64,000 bases of DNA from Pseudoscleropodium purum (lineage: Eukaryota; Streptophyta; Bryopsida; Hypnales; Brachytheciaceae), in the NCBI GenBank assembly GCA_963969395.1, contig OZ017800.1, forward strand, positions 22,538,479 through 22,602,478. The letters run 5' to 3'. The translations under genes and the position numbers were made by a program. Of the stretch, positions 22,781 through 34,277 are shown in pieces. The number at the start of each line of letters is the position of its first letter. The first letter of the stretch is position 1. A model generated the notes under the pieces. That model did not search any database. It saw nothing but the letters and a program-made list of their open reading frames with translations, and was not told where the DNA came from.

Positions 22781-22974
22781 TGTGATAAATGAAATAGATA
22801 TAGATCAAATTTTTTAATTTGAAATTGAATTCACGCGCAAGTGTCCAAAAAATTGGCAACAAGGGGGCCCCAATAAACCACTCTTGCCTTGCCTCGGAAA
22901 GGAGCCAATGGAGGATGAACCACCAAGCTCTCTGCTCTACCTTGCATTCACAAAGGGCAAAGCAAAAGTGACAA

Positions 22975-23343
22975 TGCGGACGGCCCGACCGCCCCTCTTA
23001 CAAGGGCGAATGGCCCTAAACCGTCCGCCCGATCGGACGATCTGGGGGTGGCGGACGGATCGGCCGTCCGCCTCCCCAAAACCCTAGAGCCCTGTCCGCC
23101 CGATCGGATGGTCCGGGGGGCAGATGGGGCGGACGGGGCGGACGTTGGATCGGACGGACAGGGCGGACGGGTATCGGGGCGGACAAGGCGGACAAAGCGG
23201 GTGCCGGATCGGACGGACAGGGCGGATGGGTATCGGGGCGGACGGGGCGGACAGGACGGACGACAGACAGGTATCGGGGCACACAGGGTCTGGACGGACG
23301 GGGATCTGGGCGGATGGGGCGGACGGGGCGGATGGCGGATAGG
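22975..23343. repeat. CpG-rich CGGACG minisatellite, left part
   Basis: Irregular tandem units close to GGTATCGGGGCGGACG, with spaced variants GGATCGGACGGACAGGG. It was continuous with 26614-26700 before the 3.3-kb element inserted, since the flanks ATAGG and ATAGG join GGCGG to TATCAGGG. Its left part holds the promoter region of kinase-like copy 3. Confidence 0.75.
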
Positions 23344-26300
23344 TGTCGCAGCTTAAAATTTCGATTTTCTTAGTATACACCAAAATAGGAACGGAAACTA
23401 GTCATTAGGGAACCGGATCCGATTAGGTGGGGAAGGAAAACTCAAAATTCGCGAGGAACGAGAAGTAGTGGGCCTCTTGGATCTAATCCGGTCGGGAGTA
23501 ACTAACGACGAAAACGGAATGCAACACGGATTAGGTCTAGGACCGGAGTGTGATGGTGAACCGGATTCATGATGACCAAACCGGAAAGGGTCCAGAGACT
23601 ATATAAGGAGGAGCTTTCACTGTTGCACCCCCTTTTTAGAAACTCGACCTTGAGAGCGCGCGGTTGAGTTTTGCGTTTGTATTCTGCTTGTTTCGATTCC
23701 GGTTGAGATCGGAGAGAGAACGTGAGCAACGGGACATGCGGCTAGGAGAGAGTGAGATAGATTGGAGTGGGAATGCCGCCGCTACGTAGGTCGAGACCAG
23801 CGAGTCCCTCTGGAGGCGAGGTGAAACTCCGGAAAGTCATTCCGGTTATTCCCTCCATAGAGCCGGAAAAGTCTCAACTCATGGAGGATCTCACCTCTAT
23901 GGGTTGCCTAGGGTTTGCAGAGAAACCCTGGGGTTTTAGGGAGGAGAGAATAGTCAAGGAGCTCCTCGGAAAGCTGTCCAACCAGTTTGACAACACCGTG
24001 AGAGGAACTCCCGTCCGCTGGAACGAGGGAATGTGGAGAGCGGTTTCCGGTTTCCGGGCAGGAGGTTTAGGGATGGCGAACCGGAAGGATGAGTTTGTCC
24101 GAGGGAAGTTCCAGGGGGCTGTCAACCCGAAGGACAGATACGCGGTCGAGGATTGCGTGGATGACCGACACCGTCGGCTCCTGCAATTCTTGGTTCTGGT
24201 CCTTCACCTGGAAAAGCCGACCAGGGTGACGATCACCCTCGGCAACACCATTTTCGGTGCCCTCAGTGGTACCCGGAAAGTGGACTGGGCACGGATCATT
24301 TCCGATCTTGTGACCCAGCTCGTTAGTAGAGTTGGGAAGAAGAGGCCAGTCCAGTGTGCCCTTACCTCTTCCACCTCTATCGGGAACACCAAGTCCTCAC
24401 TGACGCGGAGGAGAAGGTGTGGAGGACTCAAGAAGTCCTCCTGAAGTATGGGGAGTCAGAAACGGATGACGAGGCCGAATCCGATTCCGGGTCAGAACGG
24501 GAGTCGAGCGAGGAAGAGGAGGAGCCGATGCCGCCGATCAAGCGACAGAAGTTGACGCCTCCACACAAGCGCGAGACGCCTCCCGGTCAAGACAGACCGG
24601 CCCCGGAAGAGAAACCAGAAGCAGAGAAGACCGTTTCCGGGGGAAACCCGGAAATGCAAGATCCGTTCAACGGTCTTATCAACGTCCTCTGCAACATCAG
24701 GGTGGATTGGGAGGTCAAGCACAGGACGCTTGCGGCGATCGGAAAGTTGGTAGGTGCGCCACCGGACAGCAAGTTGGCGGAACAGGTGGCGGAGTGCATC
24801 ACCAATCCAGAAGAGACCCGGAAACAGGAAGCAGAGATCCGCCGGTTGCAGGAGGAGGTGGATAACCTGAAGGCAACTCTCTTTGCCTATCGGGAAGACG
24901 TGACGGCCGCCCGGGAGATGGCGGAGGAGACTCCGAAGATAGCCGAGCAGATCAAGGCGGTCCTGGGAGAGACCGGAACGGCCGCCGCCAAAGCGAAGCT
25001 CTTCGACGAGAAGATCCACGAAGAGAAGAAACTATCCGGTTCCCGGATGGTCCGGATTCTCGCGGACTTCGTTGAGTAGGTGGAGACGGTAATGGTGGAG
25101 GGGCGGAAGGCTGTGGACCGGATTGAGGAAAGCAGCCGGAAGCTGACTGGAGCGACGTGCGACAAAGGGATTCATCTTTCGGATATCTCGCTACCGGATC
25201 TCTTTCCGGACGCGACTATTGCGAAGGATAGGAAGGATTGGACTCCTGAGTCCAAGAAGTCTGCACGGACTGGGACTCCGGGCACGAGACCGGATATCAC
25301 CATCGACCTGGAGTCTTCACCCGGATCTAACCCTGCGGAGGGGGAGCGGATCCGGAACTTGAGTGAAGTCTTCGAGGAGCTGGTTCCGGAGATCGGAAGC
25401 CCAACAATAGGATCTAGGGTTGTAGAGTAGATAGGATTTTGATTCCAGTTAGGAGTAGGAGCGGATCCGGATCCGGATCCGGCTCAACAGTATTAGGTTA
25501 GACCGGAAGTTAGATTAGGATGGCGGCGGACCCCCACGGGTTTTCCGCTCCTTTTTGTGCTTTTAGGGTTTTTACCCTTTGTATATAAATCGGTTCCTGA
25601 GATGGGAACTGGGAGTTTTTCATTTTGCAAACTTCTTGTACCTTTCTATTCTCCTCATTGTGTGTCTCTCTCCAGCGCGACAGGATTGTATGATGTGGAG
25701 TTAGGATAGTACGAGCCGGTTTGCGAGTGATTTCTCCTCTTGGTGTTTCTTTTCCGATCCAAGGTGCATGTGAGTAGGTATCAAAGAGTTGGGAGTGAAC
25801 TTAGTTCCTCAGCACGTCTAGAGTTCCAGATTCCGGGTGAGAAAGCCGTTGTTAGGCTAGGCGGGTAGGGAGGGATTCCTTAGCTGCGCTAGAACTCCCG
25901 GGTGGGAAATCCGGTCGAGTGTCCGATCTCCTGTGAGGTCTTACCGCCTTAGTTGGCAAACGGAAGAGCTTTAGTCGATGTTGGAATGGACGGGTACACT
26001 TGTTACCACCTATCTTCGCACGGATCGGAAGTAGCATCAAGGTCGTTGTAGTACGAGAGGGTCGAGTGTGGGGTCTTTGTGTGACCTACAATCCGGATTG
26101 CTATCTGGGTTGTTGTGAAGGACCAAACCGGATCCGGATTAGCTTAGGAGTTTAGGAAGTAGGACAGTGGATCTTCAGCCACTATAAGTCACGGAAGGAG
26201 TGGTGGGCCTACCACTCTCAAATGTAAGCGGCGACCCCTCTGATGGTGAAACAGAGGCAAAACTAAACCGGATAGGACTACGGATACAGGATGACCATCC

Positions 26301-26613
26301 CGACCGGATTGGTCAGGACGGATTTCCAAGATCGGAAGTTGTGAGATCCTGGGATTTGGGTATTTGTATGGACCGGATAGTTAGTAGGATCAGAAGAAGG
26401 AGTAATCCGGTCTATAGTTATCCGGTGTGGTGGTATTTCTGGTTCTAGATCTAGGACCGGAAAGTGAGATTGGGATACTGACTGAGCTTAACTGCTTAAT
26501 AGAGCTAGATACTTCACAGGATCTCGTGGGTTCGATCTTTAGAGTCACTTAGTTATACTCTAGAGCGATTTTTGTGAGTATAATGGGGAATTGACCTGCC
26601 CTGTGCTGCGACA
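23344..26613 (+). mobile_element. 3.27-kb element with LTR-like ends, copy a
   Basis: Perfect 9-bp inverted ends TGTCGCAGC / GCTGCGACA, and an exact 5-bp duplication ATAGG (23339-23343, 26614-26618). TG...CA ends with 5-bp duplications are what a solo LTR would show, but the unit contains a ~1.6-kb coding region with its own TATATAA box (23600-23606). A second TATA-like GTATATAAAT lies near 25579. A GGATCCGG triple repeat lies at about 25463-25483. No direct terminal repeats, reverse transcriptase, integrase or DDE transposase were found. Alternatives are a coding solo LTR, a non-autonomous retroelement, or an unrecognised DNA transposon. Confidence 0.8.
23773..25430 (+). pseudogene. Gag-like coiled-coil protein gene in element copy a
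   Basis: Starts at ATG 23773 (MPPLRRSRPASP), 173 bp after the TATA box. The N-terminal ~190 residues form a globular domain; VDWARIISDLV and CPYLFHLYREHQVLT recall the plant mobile/transposon-protein domains found with retroelements (tentative). Then come an Asp/Glu/Ser-rich stretch, a basic PIKRQKL patch, a Pro-rich segment and a long heptad-like helix region (RRLQEEVDNLKATL onward). The frame shifts near 24345, which copy b does not share. A TAG at 25077-25079 is present in both copies, followed by ~116 more in-frame codons. A structural or nucleic-acid-binding role is plausible but inferred. Confidence 0.6.
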
Positions 26614-26705
26614 ATAGGTATCAGGGCGGACGGGGTCTGGGCGGATGTGGCAGACAAGTATGAGGGCGGACGGGTATGAGGGCGGACGGGGCAGTTTGAC
26701 CTTAA
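26614..26705. repeat. CpG-rich CGGACG minisatellite, right part
   Basis: Continuation of the tract at 22975-23343, with GGTATCAGGGCGGACGGGG units, split off by element copy a. It leads into AT core 2 as the tract at 10268-10556 leads into core 1. Confidence 0.75.
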
Positions 26706-29489
26706 AGCGCTCTAACGTCCATATTTTGCACGATAAACAGAGCTCTTCATGGCATTGTATAGTCCAACTAACTTTTCATTCATTCAATGTAAAATTTGAA
26801 ATTAAAAAAAATAGCCTTCCTTTATGACCAAATTTATGAATTCTTGGTAAATGATATTTTTGTACAAAGATATGAGCTAAAATGTGCAAAAATTCACGAA
26901 AGGATTGTGACGTTTAATATATGTACCCAAATATTTACATTGCATTGTGTATAAAGCAATTGTAAGGTAGTTGAATAAAAATTCTACTATTAAATTGAAT
27001 TAGTTGACGTCTAATCACTTAGTAAACCGCTAAATGTCCAAGTCTTTGATAGTGTATTTTGGCTATCGAAAAAGAGCATGGACTTATAGTTATCTCCAAT
27101 AAAGCAAATTGTTCTTTTTTCAAAATCTAACGGTATAGATGTTTAACTCCTAAAGTTCTTTTCACTAAAAACACTTCAAAACTGCCATTAGTAGTGCAAA
27201 TACCAAGTCTTAGAAGAAAAATACTTTGGGGCATATGTAACCGTGGGATCTTGTAGTTAATTAGTTGGAAAAGATGTGAAAAAAATTTTAGACAAATCCA
27301 CCATTTGGATTGTAAGATATTAGATATTGAATGTTTCATTTAAGGGGGCTACTCAATTATGTCTATTAATGAACAATTGGTAGGCTAACAAACCTAACTT
27401 AGCATGTATTTTAATATTTGTTGCAATTGTTTTAAGAATATTATAACATAACACTATTATAATATTCTTATAAATGATATAGTATTAAATCATTTCAAAA
27501 TCAACAACATTCGAACACAATCTGTCAATCTTGTCTTTCATACTCCTTTAATGATATATATATATATATATATACATACATAAAATATATTAGATAAATC
27601 AACATGAACAAATCAATGATTATATATTCCATAAATCTATTCTTCATCAATCAAATAAGAGTGCATGTTCAAATATAGACAAAGATGGTTTCTCCATTTG
27701 TTTCCAAAAAATAGATAAACAAATAGAGAAAGATATGAAGTGAATGTTACTTGGAGAATTGGAGGAAAAGAAATTGAAGTACTCAATTGCATTTTATTAC
27801 ATTGGAAAATTGCATGTGGATGACATGAATTAATCTTCATAGATGCTAAACTCATACGAGTTGCATTTCAACATTTATGATTTATGCAATTGATTGAATT
27901 GAAAGCTCTTGTAATTACATTTTCAAATTTTCGATTCAATCATTCAAATTTGCAAGAGTGATTTATGATAGATTTATAACTTTAAATGTGAAAGCATTCA
28001 ATGCCTTTATGCGTTTGTTCATCAATATATTAATTTTAAATAAATAATATATATTTTTTATAACATATGCATAAACCATTGCATTAAAAAAAACAAAAAA
28101 ACTAAGAGCCAAGCCAGATAGGCTGGTCAAATGAAGAGAACAAGAGAACAAGAACCCTACGAGAAAGCAAAGGAAAAAAAAGAAAATATCAAAAGGATTC
28201 AAAGGAAGGAGCAAGATGCATTCTTGCAAGACCGTAGAATACATAATGATTTCAAAATCCAAACACAAATATATTTTCTATTTCAATGAGAGCCAAAAAT
28301 GAAAAATGAACTACCCTGCTCTCAAAGATTGTACAATGTACACGTTATACAAAATGAACATATAACAGAAAGAGTAGAAGACATCGTTTATCATGATTGA
28401 AAACTGAAATGATTTTTTCTTTCTATGTAGAATATTTTATGAAATGTAACAATGTATTTAATTATCATAGTAATTGGTAGAAATCTTTGTGCAATACATA
28501 GAAACATTTCATTCATGTGGAGTTTTTTCATTTATTTAGGATTAAAATGGAAGTATTATACTCTACAAAGTACAAACCGAAAACAATACCATATACCTAA
28601 ATTCAAAAGTTTGCAATTGTTTCGTGAATTCATTTTGAAAACTTAAACGAAGAAATATTTTATAATCAATATATCTTGTTCATTTGAATCATTTCAAAAT
28701 TCGAATTCCAAATTCAATTCCTATTTATAATAGAAATTATGTTTGTCAATTTTTTAGATCTTTAAACAATGAATCTTCTTTTTTAAAATTAATATTTAAA
28801 AACATCTGAAATAAGAATATTGGAATTACCCTTCAAAATAAATATAGTAAATGTATAAGTGTATAATGTATTCTACTCAACCAACTCAAGTAACGAATTT
28901 TTCTATGTTTTTAAGGAAAAATATAGCCATACATGATTTGAAAGTTAAAACATTGATTCTTTTTCTTTGTTTTCAAATCTAATCAAAATTTCATTAAAAA
29001 ATATGAAAGACTCGATGTTCATTTGAAGATCGTGATGCACTTCTAATTAGAAATCACAACCTTTCATTAAATATCATGAGGTTGAAATCCATTAAACTGT
29101 TATTCTAATTATGTATTGGGGCCTTTTTAAAAAATTTCATTTGCTTACAATGAAAAAGGAATTGATTATTTCTGCAAAACATTTGATTTCCTAATGAACT
29201 TTAAAAAAATCCCCACCATCTTTAGATCTTCTCAAAACCTATTTAGAGGGATAATATCAGTAAATAATCCAAACATATTCAACTTAACCACATTCCCCTC
29301 ATTCGTAAAACAATTTAGGGGAGAAAAGAAAAGGTTTACGGTAATTAGGATATAGGGTTTAGGGTTTACATTTTTTTTATAAATAAAATGATAAATGAAT
29401 TACATTGATCCTCATTTAGCATTGATTATTAGGCTGTTTTTTTTAAAAATGTTACTGCTCTTTTTGAGTAATAATGGCCTCATAGGATG
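26706..29489. repeat. AT-rich core, copy 2
   Basis: Near-identical to 10557-13334 and in the same orientation. Changes cluster near both edges; within about 26850-29320 I found one clear substitution (TTTCATAA against TTCCATAA near 27629). It contains the same eroded TTAA-MITE fragment (27143-27330) and the same lack of convincing genes. Confidence 0.85.
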
Positions 29490-29645
29490 CTCCAATGGAC
29501 AACTAGGCGGATGCCGTTGGCGGTCAGTGTTTAAGTGGGGCAGTCGGCGTGTCCAAAGTGCGGACGGCGTCGGAAGGCGGACAGTGCGGACAGTCGCGTC
29601 CGACCGCCCTGTCCGACCGACCGACCCGTCCGCGTCGTTGCTTGT
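29490..29645 (+). promoter_or_regulatory. CpG-rich tract upstream of the hAT gene
   Basis: GC-rich block sharing TTTAAGTGGGGC, GTGTCCAAAG and GCGGACGGCGTC with the tract before the RING gene. A TATAAA box follows at 29695-29700, 253 bp before the hAT ATG at 29948. Confidence 0.55.
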
Positions 29646-30980
29646 TTTTGAATGTAAACCCTAAAAAATGAACCTTAAATTTTCTGGAGGGGACTATAAA
29701 TGTTAGAAGAGAAACTTTTGTATTACTCTCGAAAAATTTAACGCTATGATATCCAAGGGCTATGAGCTTCAATTTATTGTGTCTCTTGCTTGGTAATGCA
29801 TAGTTCGGTGGACAGGAGGGCTTTGATTTTTAAAGCTTTCTGTGACTAATTTCATTGATATTGTATACATTGTCACGTTGTGGGTTTCAAATTTAAAACA
29901 TTCTATTGGTTTCTTTTGAAATTGAAGTAAAACATACACTTGTCAATATGGTGGCCAAACCGACGGGGGATTTTTCTCCTTGGTATCGTGTGCAAGAGGA
30001 TGGTAAAGTAAAATGTAGGCTTTGCAAAGCGATCATGTCAAAGAGGCTCAACCGTATGTTCAGCCACTTAGGCTATTCTGGGCCTGGAGGTGTACGTGAT
30101 AAAAGGGTGAACCTTTGTCTACGATTACCAATGGCAGTTCGAGATTTATTTCGGCATTGCGAAGGAGTTTTCCCAAAATACGTTGTAATGGACAATGTGG
30201 ATAGCAACCTTGGCCCTTCAGATGTCCAAGAGTTTTCGGCCGGAAAGGCTATGTCGCATTCTGACCACGAAGACTCTTGTCCAGCGTCCAAAAAATTGGT
30301 ATCAATGGTATGTGCCACAACTGAAATGACTTTGAATACGGAAGCTTCTAGTGAACGTGAAACCCCGAGGGCATCAAGTTCTAGGCCTCAGAGGCAAGTC
30401 AGCTTAGTGAATGGGTTTGAAAAAAATCATAGACGCAAATTACATTCAGTGTGGGCAAATTTTTTTTATTCGGCAAACATACCATTTTCTGAGGCTCGAA
30501 TTCCAGCTTTTAAAGAAGCAGTGAAGAAAACGACTGCGTTCGGTAGGCCATACATTCCTCCCTCATACCACGACCTTCGATACAAATTGTTGAATGAGGC
30601 GAAGACCAACATTCAGACACAATTGAATGCATGGACCGAAAACAGCATTCGAAAATTTGGAGCAACATTGTCCATTGATGGATGGAGCTGAGTGACTAAT
30701 CGACCTCTCATCAATGCCATGCTTGTATCATCCGCAGGTGAAGAATTTCTTGGATCTGTAGATACAAGTGGTTGTGAAAAAAATGCGGAGTACTTGGCAG
30801 TTGTGTTGAAAAAGTTCATTGAACAAGTGGGGTCTAAGAACGTCGTGTTAATAACTACGGATAATGCTCCCGTGAATCCGTCCACATGGGATGTAATATC
30901 TGCAAAATATCCTCATATTTTTTACCAAGGGTGTGTAGTACATACATTGAATTTGTTGTTGAAGGATTGGGCTGCACAGA

Positions 30981-33900
30981 TGTCGCAGCACAGGGTAGGT
31001 CAATTCCCCATTATACTCACAAAAATCGCTCTAGAGTATAACTAAGTGACTCTAAAGATCGAACCCACGAGATCCTGTGAAGTATCTAGCTCTATTAAGC
31101 AGTTAAGCTCAGTCAGTATCCCAATCTCACTTTCCGGTCCTAGATCTAGAACCAGAAATACCACCACACCGGATAACTATAGACCGGATTACTCCTTCTT
31201 CCGATCCTACTAACTATCCGGTCCATACAAATACCCAAATCCCAGGATCTCACAACTTCCGATCTTGGAAATCCGTCCTGACCAATCCGGTCGGGATGGT
31301 CATCCTGTATCCGTAGTCCTATCCGGTTTAGTTTTGCCTCTGTTTCACCATCAGAGGGGTCGCCGCTTACATTTGAGAGTGGTAGGCCCACCACTCCTTC
31401 CGTGACTTATAGTGGCTGAAGATCCACTGTCCTACTTCCTAAACTCCTAAGCTAATCCGGATCCGGTTTGGTCCTTCACAACAACCCAGATAGCAATCCG
31501 GATTGTAGGTCACACAAAGACCCCACACTCGACCCTCTCGTACTACAACGACCTTGATGCTACTTCCGATCCGTGCGAAGATAGGTGGTAACAAGTGTAC
31601 CCGTCCATTCCAACATCGACTAAAGCTCTTCCGTTTGCCAACTAAGGCGGTAAGACCTCACAGGAGATCGGACACTCGACCGGATTTCCCACCCGGGAGT
31701 TCTAGCGCAGCTAAGGAATCCCTCCCTACCCGCCTAGCCTAACAACGGCTTTCTCACCCGGAATCTGGAACTCTAGACGTGCTGAGGAACTAAGTTCACT
31801 CCCAACTCTTTGATACCTACTCACATGCACCTTGGATCGGAAAAGAAACACCAAGAGGAGAAATCACTCGCAAACCGGCTCGTACTATCCTAACTCCACA
31901 TCATACAATCCTGTCGCGCTGGAGAGAGACACACAATGAGGAGAATAGAAAGGTACAAGAAGTTTGCAAAATGAAAAACTCCCAGTTCCCATCTCAGGAA
32001 CCGATTTATATACAAAGGGTAAAAACCCTAAAAGCACAAAAAGGAGCGGAAAACCCGTGGGGGTCCGCCGCCATCCTAATCTAACTTCCGGTCTAACCTA
32101 ATACTGTTGAGCCGGATCCGGATCCGGATCCGCTCCTACTCCTAACTGGAATCAAAATCCTATCTACTCTACAACCCTAGATCCTATTGTTGGGCTTCCG
32201 ATCTCCGGAACCAGCTCCTCGAAGACTTCACTCAAGTTCCGGATCCGCTCCCCCTCCGCAGGGTTAGATCCGGGTGAAGACTCCAGGTCGATGGTGATAT
32301 CCGGTCTCGTGCCCGGAGTCCCAGTCCGTGCAGACTTCTTGGACTCAGGAGTCCAATCCTTCCTATCCTTCGCAATAGTCGCGTCCGGAAAGAGATCCGG
32401 TAGCGAGATATCCGAAAGATGAATCCCTTTGTCGCACGTCGCTCCAGTCAGCTTCCGGCTGCTTTCCTCAATCCGGTCCACAGCCTTCCGCCCCTCCACC
32501 ATTACCGTCTCCACCTACTCAACGAAGTCCGCGAGAATCCGGACCATCCGGGAACCGGATAGTTTCTTCTCTTCGTGGATCTTCTCGTCGAAGAGCTTCG
32601 CTTTGGCGGCGGCCGTTCCGGTCTCTCCCAGGACCGCCTTGATCTGCTCGGCTATCTTCGGAGTCTCCTCCGCCATCTCCCGGGCGGCCGTCACGTCTTC
32701 CCGATAGGCAAAAAGAGTTGCCTTCAGGTTATCCACCTCCTCCTACAACCGACGGATCTCTGCTTCCTACTTCCGGGTCTCTTCCGGATTGGTGATGCAC
32801 TCCGCCATCTGTTCCGCCAACTTGCTGTCCGGTGGCGCACCTACCAACTTGCCGATTGCCGTAAGCGTCCTGTGCTTGACCTCCCAATCCGCCCTGATGT
32901 TGCAGAGGACGTTGATCAGACCGTTGAACGGATCTTGCATTTCTGGGTCTCCCCCGGAAATAGTCTTCTCGGCTTCCGGTTTCTCTTCCGGGGCCGGTCT
33001 GTCTTGACCGGGAGGCGTCCCGCGCTTGTGTGGAGGCGTCAACTTCTGTCGCTTGATCGGCGGCATCGGCTCCTCCTCTTCCTCGCTCGACTCCCGTTCT
33101 GACCCGGAATCGGATTCGGCCTCCTCATCCGTTTCCGACTCCCCATACTTCAGGAGGACTTCCTGAGTTTTCCACACCTTCTCCTCCATGTCGGTGAGGA
33201 CTTGGTGTTCTCGATAGAGGTGGAAGAGATAAGGGCACAGTGGAGTGGCCCTTTTCTTCCCAACCCTACTAACGAGCTGGGCCACGAGATCGGAAATGAT
33301 CCGTGCCCAGTCCACTTTCCGGGTACCACCGAGGGCACCGAAAATGGTGTTGCCGAGGGTGATCGTCACCCTGGTCGGCTTTTCCGGGTGAAGGACCGGA
33401 ACCAGGAATTGCAGGAGCCGACGGTCTCGGTCATCCACGCAATCCTCGACCGCGTATCCGTCCTTCGGGTTGACGGCTCCCTTGAACTTCCCTCGGACAA
33501 ACTCATCCTTCCAGCTCGCCATCCCCAAACCTCCTGCTCGGAAACCGTAAACCGCTCTCCACATCCCCTCGTTCCAGCTGACGGGAGTTCCTCTCACGGT
33601 GTTGTCAAACTGATTGGACAGCTTTCCGAGGAGCTCCTTGACCATTCTCTCCTCCCTAAAACCCCAGGGTTTCTCGGCAAACCCGAGGCAACCCATGGAT
33701 TTGAGATCCTCCATGAGTTGAGACTTTTCCGGCTCTGTGGAGGGAATAACCGGAATGACTTTCCGGAGTTTCACCTCGCCTCCAGAGGGACTCGCTGGTC
33801 TAGACCTACGTAGCGGCGGCATTCCCTCTCCAATCTATCTCACTCTCTCCTAGCCGCATGTCCCGTTCCTCACGTTCTCTCTCCGATCTCAACCGGAATC

Positions 33901-34277
33901 AAAACGAACACAACACAAACGCACAAACGCCAAAAACTCAACCGCGCACGCTCAAGGTCGAGTTTCTAAAAGGGGGTGCAACAGTGAAAGCTCCTCCTTT
34001 TATAGTCCCTGGACCCTTTCCGGTTTGTCATCATAAATCCGGTTTACCATCATAATCCGGTTCATCATCATAATCCGGTCCTAGACCTAATCCGTGTTGC
34101 ATTCCGTTTCCGTCGTTAGTTACTCCTGACCGGATTAGATCCAAGAGGCCCACTACTTCACGTTCCGTGCTTACTTTGAGTTTTCCTTCTCCACCTAATC
34201 GGATCCAGTTCCCTAATGACTAGTTTTCGTTTCTATTTTGGTGTATACTAAGAAAATCAAAATTTTAAGCTGCGACA
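30981..34277 (-). mobile_element. 3.30-kb element with LTR-like ends, copy b
   Basis: Reverse-oriented copy of 23344-26613, with the same 9-bp ends (TGTCGCAGC ... GCTGCGACA) and its own exact 5-bp duplication ACAGA (30976-30980, 34278-34282). It lies inside the hAT reading frame. Two copies with different 5-bp duplications prove mobility as a unit. Sequence difference from copy a looks like a few percent. Confidence 0.85.
32164..33822 (-). pseudogene. Gag-like coiled-coil protein gene in element copy b
   Basis: Starts at ATG 33822. Unlike copy a it keeps the frame through KKRATPLCPYLFHLY, so the single long frame is probably ancestral. The acidic stretch, PIKRQKL patch and coiled coil are as in copy a. 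TAG codons replace Gln at 32767-32769 and about 32737-32739. The TAG after ILADFVE (32515-32517) is shared with copy a. The downstream frame ends at 32164. Confidence 0.6.

Larger units (their letters stand above)
20632..23110 (-). repeat. Right arm of inverted repeat
   Basis: Reverse complement of 18078-20371, from ATTAAAACAATGTC at the inner edge to the CGATCGGATGG area at the outer edge. Beyond it the left side is AT-rich spacer whereas this side is CGGACG minisatellite. It contains MITE F, missing from the left arm. Confidence 0.9.

Noticed and set aside
23100..23345. Regular CGGACG repeats that could look like a CRISPR-type or satellite array
   Set aside because: Units vary in length and sequence without spacers; this is a plant genome and a minisatellite explains it.
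25775..25795. TAGGTATCAAAGAG resembling a tRNA-Met primer-binding site
   Set aside because: It lies downstream of the gag-like gene rather than after an LTR, with no second repeat copy, so it is probably chance.
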